A stretch of 60,539 nucleotides of DNA from IMG/VR virus record IMGVR_UViG_3300020200_003237, positions 1 to 60,539 of that record. One strand, written 5' to 3'. The stretch is from a virus. Shown in pieces: positions 15,566 to 23,871 of the stretch. The notes beneath the pieces are model-generated. The model saw only the letters and a list, made by a program, of their open reading frames with translations. It was not told where the DNA came from and ran no database searches. A program made the translations under genes and the position numbers. Numbering within the stretch: position 1 is the stretch's first letter; each line of letters begins with the position of its first letter.

Positions 15566-15985
15566 TCATTGTAATATGATTTCTGCTAATCTATAAACAA
15601 ATTCCCCTGTTGTGTTGGGATCAATCTCATTCAAAGTAAAATACTTCCATTCAGTGTGTTCTTTACCGTCAATGGCATTATCCAAATCAGGGGTTATTGG
15701 TATATCTGAATCTAATAAATATACATACATTAGTCCTTTTATTTTATATCCATCACGAGTGTATCTTGGAATGAGACCAATAAAATTTATATCTTTATCA
15801 TCGACATCGACTCCAGTTTCTTCGAAAAACTCTCGTTTAGCACCGTCCATTGTTGTTTCATTTTCCTCGAGTTTACCTCCGAAAATAGACCACATGCCAG
15901 GAAAAGCGGAGAGAGAATTTCTTTTTCCAAGAAGAATTTTATCTCCCGACTTGACAATTAAACCTGTGTATCTTTTTGTATCCAT
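15566..15985 (-). CDS. NUDIX hydrolase
   Basis: 139 residues from MDTKRYTGLIVKSGDK. The NUDIX box Gx5Ex7REUxEExGU is complete: GKLEENE, seven residues, REFFEETGV. It would cleave a nucleoside diphosphate derivative such as an oxidised nucleotide or nucleotide sugar. The last ~40 residues (HTEWKYFTLNEID...) finish the fold. The longer reading upstream would run into the divergent DUF192 gene; the ATG at 15985 is preferred. Confidence 0.8.
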   Translation of the reverse strand: MDTKRYTGLIVKSGDKILLGKRNSLSAFPGMWSIFGGKLEENETTMDGAKREFFEETGVDVDDKDINFIGLIPRYTRDGYKIKGLMYVYLLDSDIPITPDLDNAIDGKEHTEWKYFTLNEIDPNTTGEFVYRLAEIILQ

Positions 15986-15987
15986 GG

Positions 15988-15995
15988 TATTTATG
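15988..15995 (+). promoter_or_regulatory. TATTTATG element before DUF192 gene
   Basis: TATTTATG, ATT, ATG at 15999. The 3-nt spacing favours 15999 over the ATG at 15993 as start. Confidence 0.4.
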
Positions 15996-15998
15996 ATT

Positions 15999-16346
15999 AT
16001 GGTTGTAAATGTAGGTAAAAAAAGTTTTAATGTCAAAACTTTAGTGACACCAAAAGAGCAAAAAATTGGAATGATGAAAAAAACATTCAATCATTCATTT
16101 AACGGACTTCTTTTTCTTATGAATGGTGATCAACAATGTTTTTGGATGAAGGACTGTATAATACCTTTGGATATTATCATTATAAAAAATAACGTTGTTG
16201 TTAATATTCATCATAACTGTTCTCCCTGTCAGAGTGATGATTGTCCATCTTATTGTGGTAATGGTAATATAGTTCTTGAGATTATGGGTGGGTCCTGTAA
16301 AAAATTTGGTATTGAAGCAGGTGACTCAGTTCAGTACATCCTTTAG
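15999..16346 (+). CDS. DUF192 family protein
   Basis: About 115 residues from MVVNVGKKSF. The pattern TPKEQKIGMM, LLFLM, CFWMKDCIIPLDIIII, NCSPC and GGSCKKFGIEAGDSV matches the DUF192 barrel, whose FWMK(N/D) core is very conserved. No signal peptide is seen, though many family members have one. An extra cysteine-rich insert (NCSPCQSDDCPSYCGNG) is present. Function of the family is unknown. Divergent from the NUDIX gene with only 13 nt between starts. Confidence 0.75.
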   Translation: MVVNVGKKSFNVKTLVTPKEQKIGMMKKTFNHSFNGLLFLMNGDQQCFWMKDCIIPLDIIIIKNNVVVNIHHNCSPCQSDDCPSYCGNGNIVLEIMGGSCKKFGIEAGDSVQYIL

Positions 16347-16882
16347 TTTTTCCAAATTGTCTCTTTAACTTCCTCTTTATGCGCGATGTACCGAGCTAGA
16401 ACAAAAAAGTAATCGCTTAATCTATTTAGATACATGGTTATAGGTTGTAATTTAATAAAATTATCCAAAACCCTACACTCCAAAACTTCAATTTCAGTTC
16501 TTCGAGCTATTGTTCTACAGATGTGTGCAATAGCTACTGATTTAGTTCCTTTAGGTAAAATAAAATTCTTTAGTTCAGGTAATTCTTCGCTCATTTTATC
16601 CATAGATAACTCTAATACTTTTATATCTTCCTGATTAACTTCAGTAAGTTCTGTATTATTATCATTAATAATCGTCGATCCTGCGTTAAATAAATTCCAT
16701 TGAATTTGTTCTAGTGAAAGGTTTAGGTCAAAAACTTCACTTCTGAGTAAACCCACAAAGGAGTTTAATTCATCTAAAGACCCGACCGCTTTGATTTCTG
16801 AAAGTGTTTTGGGAACCCTTCTTCCCGATAATAAACTTGTGGTACCATCATCACCCTTTTTGGTGTATACTTTTTTTGACAT
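16343..16882 (-). CDS. pduO: PduO-type ATP:cob(I)alamin adenosyltransferase
   Basis: A 179-residue four-helix-bundle corrinoid adenosyltransferase. The N-terminal YTKKGDDGTTSLLSGRRVPK is the ATP-binding signature, AVGSLDELNSFVG follows, and the C-terminal RRTEIEVLE...YLNRLSDYFFVLAR block is the other family hallmark. It converts cob(I)alamin plus ATP to adenosylcobalamin. As an auxiliary gene it could support a B12-dependent ribonucleotide reductase, though none is in this window. TATTTATG sits 2 nt before its ATG. Confidence 0.9.
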   Translation of the reverse strand: MSKKVYTKKGDDGTTSLLSGRRVPKTLSEIKAVGSLDELNSFVGLLRSEVFDLNLSLEQIQWNLFNAGSTIINDNNTELTEVNQEDIKVLELSMDKMSEELPELKNFILPKGTKSVAIAHICRTIARRTEIEVLECRVLDNFIKLQPITMYLNRLSDYFFVLARYIAHKEEVKETIWKN

Positions 16883-16884
16883 GT

Positions 16885-16892
16885 CATAAATA
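16885..16892 (-). promoter_or_regulatory. TATTTATG element before pduO
   Basis: TATTTATG, AC, ATG at 16882: 2-nt spacing. Confidence 0.35.
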
Positions 16893-16900
16893 TATGAAAT

Positions 16901-18319
16901 CTATTGAGATACCTCAACTTGAGATTCTTTGATTTTTTCTTTTAACGTTTTTTTGAACTCAAGTGCGAGACTCTTTAAAAATCTAATGTAAGGTGCATCT
17001 TCTTTTGTTGGATCGTATCTATAGTTTCCCATAGGTGGTCTTTTACTTCTACCCAAGTAATTAAGTCCAGATATATTTGTAATACACTTATGTCCACCTG
17101 ACATCGATTGTAAAAGATCCCAAGCCGAAACTCCAACTTTGTCCAATATTTGTCTTTGTTCTTCACTCAATTCTGTGAACGGTATATCCATCATGTTTTT
17201 TATCTGCTCTAGCATTTGCTCGCCATTATCCATAAACATGAATCTTTCTCCATATAAAGCATCAAAATCTTTAAAAGTAAATCCAACGCTCTCAGGTCCC
17301 ACCGCAGTTTCACTTATCCATTTTATTGTAGATAGGGGTACAACTCTATCTTTCAACTGACTCTCCCATTTTTTTAATACACTTTTGGATATTTCGCCAA
17401 GATTTACCCCTTTCAAGCTCCTATCTTTTTTGAAAGGATTACATGAAACTTGTAATAATCCCATTGGCCAAGCCATTATTAAGAAATCGGCTTCAGGGTA
17501 TGTCCTAAAAGGGGTATATCTATCATAAGATCCTGGTTTTCTCATATCCCCTCCACCGTATTGTGTTATTATACCATCGGAATACTCTAAGTTACGAAAG
17601 TCTTTCATTGACCCCGCGTAATCGTCGGCATTGTATTGTAATTCTTCGGGTGTGGGAGCGTTATTTTGTTTCATCCAACTTTTAATATTTCCGAGAATCG
17701 AAAGAAGGGAGGGTTCGGAGTCTAAGACCAAGTTTTCAAGAAATCTTTTTTTGTTTTTGAAGGCTAAAAGGAGTTTGTTTACTACAAATCCCATTAACAT
17801 TTTGTTTTTTTGAAGTGATTTCTCTTTATCATACCTGAACAGATAGTTAACAACATCCTCAGGTGTCACATTTTGTTTTATAAAGTCCGCAGAGTCAACC
17901 GTACTTATCAATAAAACATCTGTTGAAGGAAATAAATCTCTTGGAGAAATTATCTGAGATATTGTTTCGACGTTAGATCTAGCTTGTCTGAATGATTTTG
18001 ATGCTCCTTTCTCGGCTCCAACTTGTTTATCGTGATGATCTGTGTGAATCACAAACATTGGTTTTCCATGGGCGAAATCGACTAATACTGGCATCGTGTC
18101 TCCCTGAGCGTCGTTTTTTTTGACAGCAAACTCTTTTTCACCATATTGAATAACGTGAGCGTCAACTACATCAATACCATTGTCCTCGAGATATCTTTTC
18201 ATTGCAATGGCTGTGGTAACTCCATCCAAATCCTGATGGAAATAAATTTCCGCTTTCGGATATCTTTTTTTCAAAGCCGAGATATCTCTGAGCCCTGTTT
18301 CTAAAATTACTCTTTTCAT
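16901..18319 (-). CDS. DHH-family phosphoesterase
   Basis: A 472-residue protein. The DHH signature motifs are in order: FHQDLDGVTTAI (~27-38, in place of DxDG), the HTDHHD motif (~92-97) and STVDSADF (~143-150). These bind two Mn ions. The family includes RecJ nucleases, nanoRNases and cyclic-dinucleotide phosphodiesterases; the long C-terminal half is of phage type and I cannot choose between nuclease and nucleotide-phosphodiesterase activity. The ATG overlaps the upstream stop by one base. Confidence 0.75.
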   Translation of the reverse strand: MKRVILETGLRDISALKKRYPKAEIYFHQDLDGVTTAIAMKRYLEDNGIDVVDAHVIQYGEKEFAVKKNDAQGDTMPVLVDFAHGKPMFVIHTDHHDKQVGAEKGASKSFRQARSNVETISQIISPRDLFPSTDVLLISTVDSADFIKQNVTPEDVVNYLFRYDKEKSLQKNKMLMGFVVNKLLLAFKNKKRFLENLVLDSEPSLLSILGNIKSWMKQNNAPTPEELQYNADDYAGSMKDFRNLEYSDGIITQYGGGDMRKPGSYDRYTPFRTYPEADFLIMAWPMGLLQVSCNPFKKDRSLKGVNLGEISKSVLKKWESQLKDRVVPLSTIKWISETAVGPESVGFTFKDFDALYGERFMFMDNGEQMLEQIKNMMDIPFTELSEEQRQILDKVGVSAWDLLQSMSGGHKCITNISGLNYLGRSKRPPMGNYRYDPTKEDAPYIRFLKSLALEFKKTLKEKIKESQVEVSQ

Positions 18320-18666
18320 TACTTAATCGATGGTCGAGGCACTGCCTTGGTTCCGAGGGCATCTACATCAGAGATACTGAAGATTTCGATTTTCTTTCTT
18401 GTCTTTGGGTCAAATCCAAACATCCTTTTCCCATCTTCTCCCATCTCGAAAAGGAACTTTCCAATTGGAAGAGTTGTTTTTACAGTCAAAATTTGCTCTC
18501 TTCCTGTTTCGGTTCTAACTTTGAGTATCTTTTTTCCTCCCCTATCAAGAATCTCAGCTTCAGCATTTTGGCCGGGGGTAACTAAGGTTATGGTTTTTTG
18601 CTCTTTAATTATTTTTTTAACGATTGTTTTCAAATCGTTTTCAGTTATTCTAATTACTTTTTTCAT
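18319..18666 (-). CDS. Small phage protein, ITE-type N terminus
   Basis: 115 residues starting MKKVIRITENDLKTIVKKII. This N-terminal helix is very common in phages of Bacteroidetes and carries an I-T-E that could be a prohead-protease site. The remainder is beta-rich (TLVTPGQNAEAEILDRGGKK...). Role unknown. Coupled to the DHH gene by a 1-nt overlap. Confidence 0.65.
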   Translation of the reverse strand: MKKVIRITENDLKTIVKKIIKEQKTITLVTPGQNAEAEILDRGGKKILKVRTETGREQILTVKTTLPIGKFLFEMGEDGKRMFGFDPKTRKKIEIFSISDVDALGTKAVPRPSIK

Positions 18667-18667
18667 A

Positions 18668-19039
18668 TTAACTTTTCAATGTTAGTAAAAACTTGGTTTT
18701 ATTAATCTGAGCTAAAATCTCATCTCTTATGTTTAAAAGGTCTGAGTCATATTTACTATCTAAAACTTCCGAAAATGATACCAAGAACTCCACAATACCA
18801 TCTATGAATTTTTGTAGATTAAGAACTTTGATATCTTGAAAGGCAACAACAAACTCTTCAGGGAATTGTGGTCTCCCATATTTTCCCATCATTGCTTCAG
18901 CAAATAGATCTAAACTCTCATCAATTGAGGCGTAAATTTTCCCATATGATCGATGTTTAGCATCCCCAAAAGTTTGCCAATGCAAAAACCTAAATTGATT
19001 TTGTATTTGGAATAGTTTCAATATTAATTCTTCTTTCAT
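18668..19039 (-). CDS. Ferritin-like DUF5856-type protein
   Basis: 123 residues from MKEELILKLFQIQ. QFRFLHWQTFGDAKHRSYGKIY followed by DLFAEAMMGKYGR recalls the DUF5856/Dps-like four-helix family, where LHW and the E/D residues line the bundle. Iron binding is uncertain. The longer reading overlaps the upstream gene and is less likely. Confidence 0.6.
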   Translation of the reverse strand: MKEELILKLFQIQNQFRFLHWQTFGDAKHRSYGKIYASIDESLDLFAEAMMGKYGRPQFPEEFVVAFQDIKVLNLQKFIDGIVEFLVSFSEVLDSKYDSDLLNIRDEILAQINKTKFLLTLKS

Positions 19040-19049
19040 ATTCAATTTA

Positions 19050-20165
19050 CTAAGCCAATGGTGTCCTGAAAAAAGCACCTGAGATTAAGTCTTTCAGAAG
19101 ATCTCTTGAGGGTTGAGGAGTTGAGGTTCCAGAAGAAGATGTTTGTGAGTCCTGGTCGGGATCATAAGTCACGTCTACTTTCGGCTCTCGAAATTCTTGT
19201 TTATAAATGTTTTGTCCTTCAGGTGAATTAACGTAATCTTGAAATTTCTCATCAATGTTTGGAACTTTAGCCGCCAATTCATCGGGTCCAACAAAGTTTC
19301 CAATTCCGATGTAATCCAAAAGACCTGCATAGAATTTAGTTCGTCTGAAGAGACTTATTAAATCCCTGTTTAGTCCAAGTTTACTCCATGATAATCCTGG
19401 CCAAAAATTTTTTGCCATCCATCTCGGATCAGAAGCTTTGAAGTTTTTAAACACTCCTGTATTCGAGGAAACGGTATTCTTCATTTTCTGAATCATTTTT
19501 ACCGCGTCATCTTTTGATGCAAATGCAACCTTGGATGCAAAGCCACCAGCAACTCTTTTGGCTTCTGCCGACTTTTTACTTGCATTTACAAATAAATCGA
19601 TCCAATCCGTAAGTACCTTTTTGAATCCAGCTGGAATTACTGGAACATTTTGAATTGCTGATTTTAGTTTACCACCCCATGTTATAGAGCTATTAATAAA
19701 CTTTTGCATCATCGGAGATACCCTTCCCGCTTTTTCAAGGGCGACACCGGCCTCAAATGTTTTTCCGTTTTTAGCTAAAGTTAATGCTTGGTTCATCCCT
19801 TTGAATAGTTTACTCGATTTACCAACTCCTAATAGTGGTTTTGCTACTACGTCACCTACGTAAGGCACAACTGCAACCATCGAAAGAAATCCAAAAAAGT
19901 AATCACCTTGATTGATATAAGACATACCATTGATGAAATCTACAACCCCAGTAGGATCAAATATACCAAGAATGTCACCCAGTGTGTTATACCATTTTGA
20001 TTCATTTATAGGTGTTTTAACTTTAGGATATAGTTTTTTCAGAGTCTCGACAACGAACTGTTTTTCTTGATCAGAAAATTGATTCCACTGCGACTGTGCG
20101 TTTTCTAATTTCAAAGAAAAAGCTATGTGTTGAAGTTGGTCTTGGCTTAATATAAAATCTGGCAT
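19050..20165 (-). CDS. Putative virion protein with pre-toxin-TG-like segment
   Basis: A 371-residue protein. Residues ~65-115 read GIFDPTGVVDFINGMSYINQGDYFFGFLSM...VPYVGD. This is the D-x-x-N...GDY...PxxGD pattern of the pre-toxin-TG region found before toxin domains in polymorphic toxins and in phage virion proteins. The rest is helical; the C-terminal 60 residues are proline-, serine- and acid-rich. It could be an injected or membrane-active virion protein. TATTTATA lies 12 nt before the ATG. Confidence 0.5.
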   Translation of the reverse strand: MPDFILSQDQLQHIAFSLKLENAQSQWNQFSDQEKQFVVETLKKLYPKVKTPINESKWYNTLGDILGIFDPTGVVDFINGMSYINQGDYFFGFLSMVAVVPYVGDVVAKPLLGVGKSSKLFKGMNQALTLAKNGKTFEAGVALEKAGRVSPMMQKFINSSITWGGKLKSAIQNVPVIPAGFKKVLTDWIDLFVNASKKSAEAKRVAGGFASKVAFASKDDAVKMIQKMKNTVSSNTGVFKNFKASDPRWMAKNFWPGLSWSKLGLNRDLISLFRRTKFYAGLLDYIGIGNFVGPDELAAKVPNIDEKFQDYVNSPEGQNIYKQEFREPKVDVTYDPDQDSQTSSSGTSTPQPSRDLLKDLISGAFFRTPLA

Positions 20166-20177
20166 TTATTTTTTCTT

Positions 20178-20185
20178 TATAAATA
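20178..20185 (-). promoter_or_regulatory. TATTTATA element before gene at 20165
   Basis: TATTTATA 12 nt upstream of the ATG, immediately after the DNA methyltransferase terminator. Confidence 0.4.
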
Positions 20186-20195
20186 TAGAGATTAT

Positions 20196-20217
20196 AAAAA
20201 AAAGGTTCTTACGAACC
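20196..20217 (-). terminator. Terminator after DNA methyltransferase
   Basis: On the minus strand GGTTC-GTAA-GAACC followed by eight T. The loop is a GNRA tetraloop; the stop codon lies inside the hairpin. Confidence 0.7.
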
Positions 20218-21054
20218 CTTTTCAAATACCAACTCAGGTTGATTTTTTTCTTCCAAGAAAGCTTTGACCCTATTCTTGGCAATTTCACAATAATTGGGAG
20301 ATAATTCAATACCAATCCATTTTCTTCCTTGAATTTCCGCAGCAACCAAACTTGTGCCTGATCCTACAAAAGGATCTAATATCAATTCATTTTTATAGGT
20401 AAGAATTTTGATTGCGTTATTTGGGATATCAAGTGAGAATGTTGCCTTTGTCAATTGTTTTGTGTCCGCAAAGTACTTCCATTGTCCATATACCAAATCG
20501 ATAAACTCTTTTTTTTGATCTTCGGTATATGTTTTCTTCTCTTTTCCGTCTTCTTGCTCCACCATGACTGCAGACCATTGAGGTTCCCCTTTAACTTTCT
20601 TGATATGATGTTTTTTATATGCCAAAATTACACACTCTTTCGGATTATAAATGTATGGAGCTGAAGGAGACATCCATGATCCCCATGCAGTGGTTTTACT
20701 TCTATGGGGAGATTCCTCCTCGAGATCAACTACCCCAAAAAATCCGAAACCTATACTTTTCATAATGTTCCAAATCTCTGCAACCATGAATATACGACCA
20801 CCCTTGGATTGTCTATTGATTTCGTAAGGTAAATTAATAGCTATTCTACCGTCATCTTTCAAAACACGATAGGCTTCTCTTAACCAATTATTTGAGAATG
20901 TCCTATATTGATCAAATTCCAAATCATCTTCAAATTGATCGTATTTAATACCCACTCCATATGGAGGTGAAGTCACAATTAAATCAATTGACTTTTCAGG
21001 CATTTCAGACATTACCTTTATACAATCCCCATTTATTATTTTATTAGTTTCCAT
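20209..21054 (-). CDS. DNA (N4-cytosine or N6-adenine) methyltransferase, beta class
   Basis: 281 residues from METNKIINGDCIKV. Catalytic motif IV is TSPPYG at ~28-33 and the SAM-binding motif I, LDPFVGSGT, lies near the C terminus. This order (IV before I) is the beta class. The SPPY form is common in N4-cytosine enzymes, but N6-adenine is possible. No restriction enzyme is adjacent, so it is probably an orphan methylase protecting phage DNA or marking it. An upstream start in frame is rejected because METN is the better family N terminus. Confidence 0.8.
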   Translation of the reverse strand: METNKIINGDCIKVMSEMPEKSIDLIVTSPPYGVGIKYDQFEDDLEFDQYRTFSNNWLREAYRVLKDDGRIAINLPYEINRQSKGGRIFMVAEIWNIMKSIGFGFFGVVDLEEESPHRSKTTAWGSWMSPSAPYIYNPKECVILAYKKHHIKKVKGEPQWSAVMVEQEDGKEKKTYTEDQKKEFIDLVYGQWKYFADTKQLTKATFSLDIPNNAIKILTYKNELILDPFVGSGTSLVAAEIQGRKWIGIELSPNYCEIAKNRVKAFLEEKNQPELVFEKGS

Positions 21055-21108
21055 TAATTTACAAATTATCCAAGCCAAATATAACGATCAATTTTATTTT
21101 TATGTGCA

Positions 21109-21510
21109 TCATAATTTACCCTCGTCTCTCATTTCTTGTCGAATCTTACTCGCAGATATATCTCCAACCTCTTGAGGGGGTATATGTTCAATAATGTCAT
21201 AACCAACACCACGACCGAAATTTACAGATTCTATGTCAGGTATAATTACAACTTTTACTTTTTCATCACCAACAAGTTTCCAAAGTTCTTTTTTTATGTT
21301 TGCCTCAACCTCTAAAGCACTGAATGGATTTTTTTCGTCAGGTTCGATGTCTCTAATACAAATAAGAATATTCTTACCCTCGTTTAACCTTTGATCAATT
21401 AACCACCTGTGACCTGAATGCCACGGCTGCCAACGACCAATAAACATGGAATATTGTTTAGAACCACTATTTTTCAGTTTTGGGTCACCCTCAACGTGTA
21501 TTTTCCGCAT
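21109..21510 (-). CDS. HIGH-superfamily nucleotidyltransferase
   Basis: 133 residues. GRWQPWHSGHRWLI (~25-38) holds the HxGH nucleotide-binding motif of cytidylyl- and adenylyltransferases, and DISASKIRQ near the C terminus is the matching ISxTxIR element. ICIRDIEPDEKNPFSALEV lies between. It activates a phosphate or sulfate compound with NTP. Its overlap with an APS kinase by 20 nt suggests one pathway; an ATP-sulfurylase-like role is a hypothesis only. Confidence 0.65.
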   Translation of the reverse strand: MRKIHVEGDPKLKNSGSKQYSMFIGRWQPWHSGHRWLIDQRLNEGKNILICIRDIEPDEKNPFSALEVEANIKKELWKLVGDEKVKVVIIPDIESVNFGRGVGYDIIEHIPPQEVGDISASKIRQEMRDEGKL

Positions 21511-21931
21511 ATTTTAATACTTTTGACACTGATTCTTCAACATCCTCCTCAGTAGTATCAACACTCAGAAAGTTCTCAGTTGGGGGTTCATAATTTTCAA
21601 CAAAAAAATCCTCTCTTCCTCTCAGTTCATTTGTGTGAATGTAAATCTCGACTAAATTAGTCCCCATTTTTTGTTTAAACTTGTCTCTTTGGTCTTTGTA
21701 AGGGGACACTAATGATACCACAACATCTCTTTTTTTATTATGAAGGTATTCAGAAATTTGTTGTGCTAATTCAATATTTTTTCTTCTCCCTGTTTCAGAA
21801 TAATCTTTATTTTCGAATAAATTTCTCAAGTCATCCCCATCGATATGGAAGAAACTTGGTTTTTCCCAAATTATCCTTTCACAAATGGTTGTTTTACCAG
21901 CCCCTGGTTGTCCTGTAAACCAAATAATCAT
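21491..21931 (-). CDS. cysC: Adenylylsulfate (APS) kinase-like protein
   Basis: A 146-residue P-loop kinase. GQPGAGKTT (7-15) is the Walker A, DGDDLRNLF (31-39) matches the DGDnvR substrate loop of CysC, and VSPYKDQRDKF (~75-85) matches its iSPyr.dR motif. CysC phosphorylates APS to PAPS, the donor used by sulfotransferases; two of these are in the window. It is shorter than bacterial CysC (~200 residues) and lacks part of the C-terminal lid, so activity on another nucleotide cannot be excluded. It overlaps DUF3310 by 4 nt. Confidence 0.7.
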   Translation of the reverse strand: MIIWFTGQPGAGKTTICERIIWEKPSFFHIDGDDLRNLFENKDYSETGRRKNIELAQQISEYLHNKKRDVVVSLVSPYKDQRDKFKQKMGTNLVEIYIHTNELRGREDFFVENYEPPTENFLSVDTTEEDVEESVSKVLKYAENTR

Positions 21932-22158
21932 TTTTCTAAGTTTTCAATTTTTCTGTTCAAATAGAAAGCGGCTTTTTTGAGGTCTTCTAATTCCTTGGAA
22001 GAATTTTTTTTACCTGCTCTGACCACGTATTTTACCACGTTGAAAAGATATGCATCTTTATCTAAATCCCAAGCTTCACAAACTTTAATTACTTCATAAG
22101 GGTTTTCTTCACCTCCATAATGATGAGGGTGATTGACCATTTCAACTTTCGTGTTCAT
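21928..22158 (-). CDS. DUF3310 family protein
   Basis: 76 residues from MNTKVEMVNHPHHYGG. The pattern VNHPxHYGG, FNVVKYVVRAGKKN and DLKKAAFYLNRKI is the DUF3310 signature, a small helical phage family sometimes called nucleotide-kinase-like without proof. The longer upstream reading is a shadow of the neighbouring small gene 22142-22282. Confidence 0.8.
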   Translation of the reverse strand: MNTKVEMVNHPHHYGGEENPYEVIKVCEAWDLDKDAYLFNVVKYVVRAGKKNSSKELEDLKKAAFYLNRKIENLEK

Positions 22159-22282
22159 TTTTTTTCTTCCCCCACTTTTTTTCCATGTAATCGATGTATC
22201 TATGTGTTTTGTTCCCATTATAAAGCATCCACATAATGTAGTAATCAAACCACCACTCGAGTTTTTTCAGGATTTTTTTCAT
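22142..22282 (-). CDS. Small aromatic-rich protein missed by long-ORF scans
   Basis: A 46-residue protein, MKKILKKLEWWFDYYIMWML at the start and a KKWGKKKNEHES tail. It starts with the last base of the upstream stop (TAATG overlap) and ends 17 nt inside DUF3310. The dense overlap and W/Y-rich amphipathic helix argue that it is real. It may bind a membrane or nucleic acid. Function unknown. Confidence 0.55.
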   Translation of the reverse strand: MKKILKKLEWWFDYYIMWMLYNGNKTHRYIDYMEKKWGKKKNEHES

Positions 22283-22497
22283 TAACTAAAGTATTTTTGA
22301 ATCGCGTCGAGTTTATCGTCAGCATCAGCTAACATCTGAAGTGCTTCCTCAGCGTTTTTATAGAAATCTGCTGTTGAATGATCTCCAATACCTACTGCGT
22401 GGTTTGATAATAATTCCAAAGTCAAAAGGGCTTTGGCTTTCTGTGCCTCCGCCTCTTGACGGAGCATTTCAAATAAATAGACTTGTACGTTTGACAT
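22282..22497 (-). CDS. Small helical phage protein
   Basis: 71 residues, all helix-forming (MSNVQVYLFEMLRQEAEAQK...LDAIQKYFS). No family recognised. Its start overlaps the stop of 22497-22754 by 1 nt. Confidence 0.55.
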   Translation of the reverse strand: MSNVQVYLFEMLRQEAEAQKAKALLTLELLSNHAVGIGDHSTADFYKNAEEALQMLADADDKLDAIQKYFS

Positions 22498-22754
22498 TAT
22501 TTAAATTTTTTTCTTGTTTTTATAAATGGTTCATTTGATGGCACACCATTCATCTGTTTGGGGTTTGATTTTTTCTTGTATTGATAAGTTTCTTCTTTGG
22601 GTTCAGTTTTTACACCTTTCCATTTTTTCCACTCGGTTTTGGAAACATATTCCCAACTAATTCCTACCATATTTATTGCGGTTTTGTCATCAACTCTTTT
22701 GATGTCACCGACTTCTACGTTTTTTGACTCTCTAATTGCTTTAATACACTTCAT
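22497..22754 (-). CDS. Small basic phage protein
   Basis: 85 residues. The N-terminal half (KCIKAIRESKNVEVGDIKRVDDKTA, then ISWEYVSKTEWKKWKG) looks like a small beta barrel; the tail is rich in Lys and Pro. Possibly nucleic-acid binding. Unknown. Confidence 0.55.
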   Translation of the reverse strand: MKCIKAIRESKNVEVGDIKRVDDKTAINMVGISWEYVSKTEWKKWKGVKTEPKEETYQYKKKSNPKQMNGVPSNEPFIKTRKKFK

Positions 22755-22769
22755 AGTTTACCTCCATGT

Positions 22770-23696
22770 TTAATTTATTCTCCAAGAATCATATGGAATC
22801 ATAGATTTTGGATGATATTGAAAAAAAGATTCGTGAATGTAAGTATCGGAATTTTCTTGCTTATTATCAAGGTATGCTCCCCAAAAAGATAATGTGGAGT
22901 TTGAGAGAATATGTTTGTCACATTTTGCCATCATTAACATTGAAACATGTGGATCTTCATCTATAAACATAATTCTTTCCTTATTAATGTCTAGTTTATT
23001 AAGTAAAAAACTTGACTTTTCTTTATTATCTGTAAATAGAAGTATTTGATCATCAGTAGATAAGAGACTTAATACATATTCATACCATTCAATTGGAGGG
23101 ATAATAGGTGAAATGAAATCATTATTATTACCCATCCTCATATGAAGAGATGTTGTTGGATTTCTGAAAGTCTTAGAATAGTTTTTATGGAGATAATCTA
23201 GTATATTGGTGTTGGGTTGAAAAAAATTTAGTAGATATTCTCGATTATGATGCCAATAATTTTTATTGAAGAAGTATCCTTGAATTAGAAAAGGTGTGTT
23301 TGTTATTTCTTTTATGGGAATAAATTCTCCACCCGACCCAGTGTCATACTCCCAAGCAAGTCTCTGATCTAAATCCCAAATGAAAGCCTCGGGTCTTCCA
23401 TAAAACCATGGTAAATTTGGAAATATATCGCCTAAACTTATACCTCTATCTTTTACTTCGTGCCCACCCCAAGGATCGAAATGATGATTTCTTTTTGAAG
23501 TTTGGGTGATATTAGATTGTAAGGAAAACTCTGATTGATGAGATAACCAATAACCTAATACAGGTTCAACTTTTGGATTATCTTTCGCATATGATAATAA
23601 TGCTGATATTTGAAACATTAGATTACCAACACCACCCATGAGTAAAACGGATCCAGTTTTATCCGTTATTTGAGGGATTAATGTTTTGTAAACCAT
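22770..23696 (-). CDS. GT11-like fucosyltransferase
   Basis: 308 residues. GGVGNLMFQISALLSYAK matches the GxLGNQMFQYA start of GT11 (alpha-1,2-fucosyltransferase) enzymes; SLHMRMGNN matches the HxRRGD motif; ILLFTDNKE and LSNSTLSFWGAYLDN match the later FSDD and NSTFSWW(G/A) motifs. It would move fucose from GDP-fucose to a glycan. The central HxRxG motif is slightly degenerate. It begins 38 nt inside the upstream small gene. Confidence 0.75.
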   Translation of the reverse strand: MVYKTLIPQITDKTGSVLLMGGVGNLMFQISALLSYAKDNPKVEPVLGYWLSHQSEFSLQSNITQTSKRNHHFDPWGGHEVKDRGISLGDIFPNLPWFYGRPEAFIWDLDQRLAWEYDTGSGGEFIPIKEITNTPFLIQGYFFNKNYWHHNREYLLNFFQPNTNILDYLHKNYSKTFRNPTTSLHMRMGNNNDFISPIIPPIEWYEYVLSLLSTDDQILLFTDNKEKSSFLLNKLDINKERIMFIDEDPHVSMLMMAKCDKHILSNSTLSFWGAYLDNKQENSDTYIHESFFQYHPKSMIPYDSWRIN

Positions 23697-23871
23697 AATG
23701 TTCGGCTATTTCTTTTTCTGTTTTACCTTCTTTAAACATTTCATAAATATTACTACTTTCCTCGTCCTCAAAAATTAAAATATCACTTTTTCCGTAAAGA
23801 TTGAGTAATGAAGAAGTTCTGAGAAAATGAAAACATTTTTCTTTGTCAAGATATCTTCTGTTGAATCCCAT
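23659..23871 (-). CDS. Small phage protein, possible HTH tail
   Basis: 70 residues. The C-terminal half, IYEMFKEGKTEKEIAEHYGLQ, reads like a helix-turn-helix of the resolvase/sigma type (KTEKEIAEHYGL). It could bind DNA. It overlaps the GT11 start by 38 nt. Confidence 0.5.
   Translation of the reverse strand: MGFNRRYLDKEKCFHFLRTSSLLNLYGKSDILIFEDEESSNIYEMFKEGKTEKEIAEHYGLQNINPSNNG

Noticed and set aside
22159-22248. N-terminal extension of DUF3310
   Set aside because: The 30 extra codons are out-of-frame translation of the small gene 22142-22282; the family starts at the NTKVEMVNHP segment.
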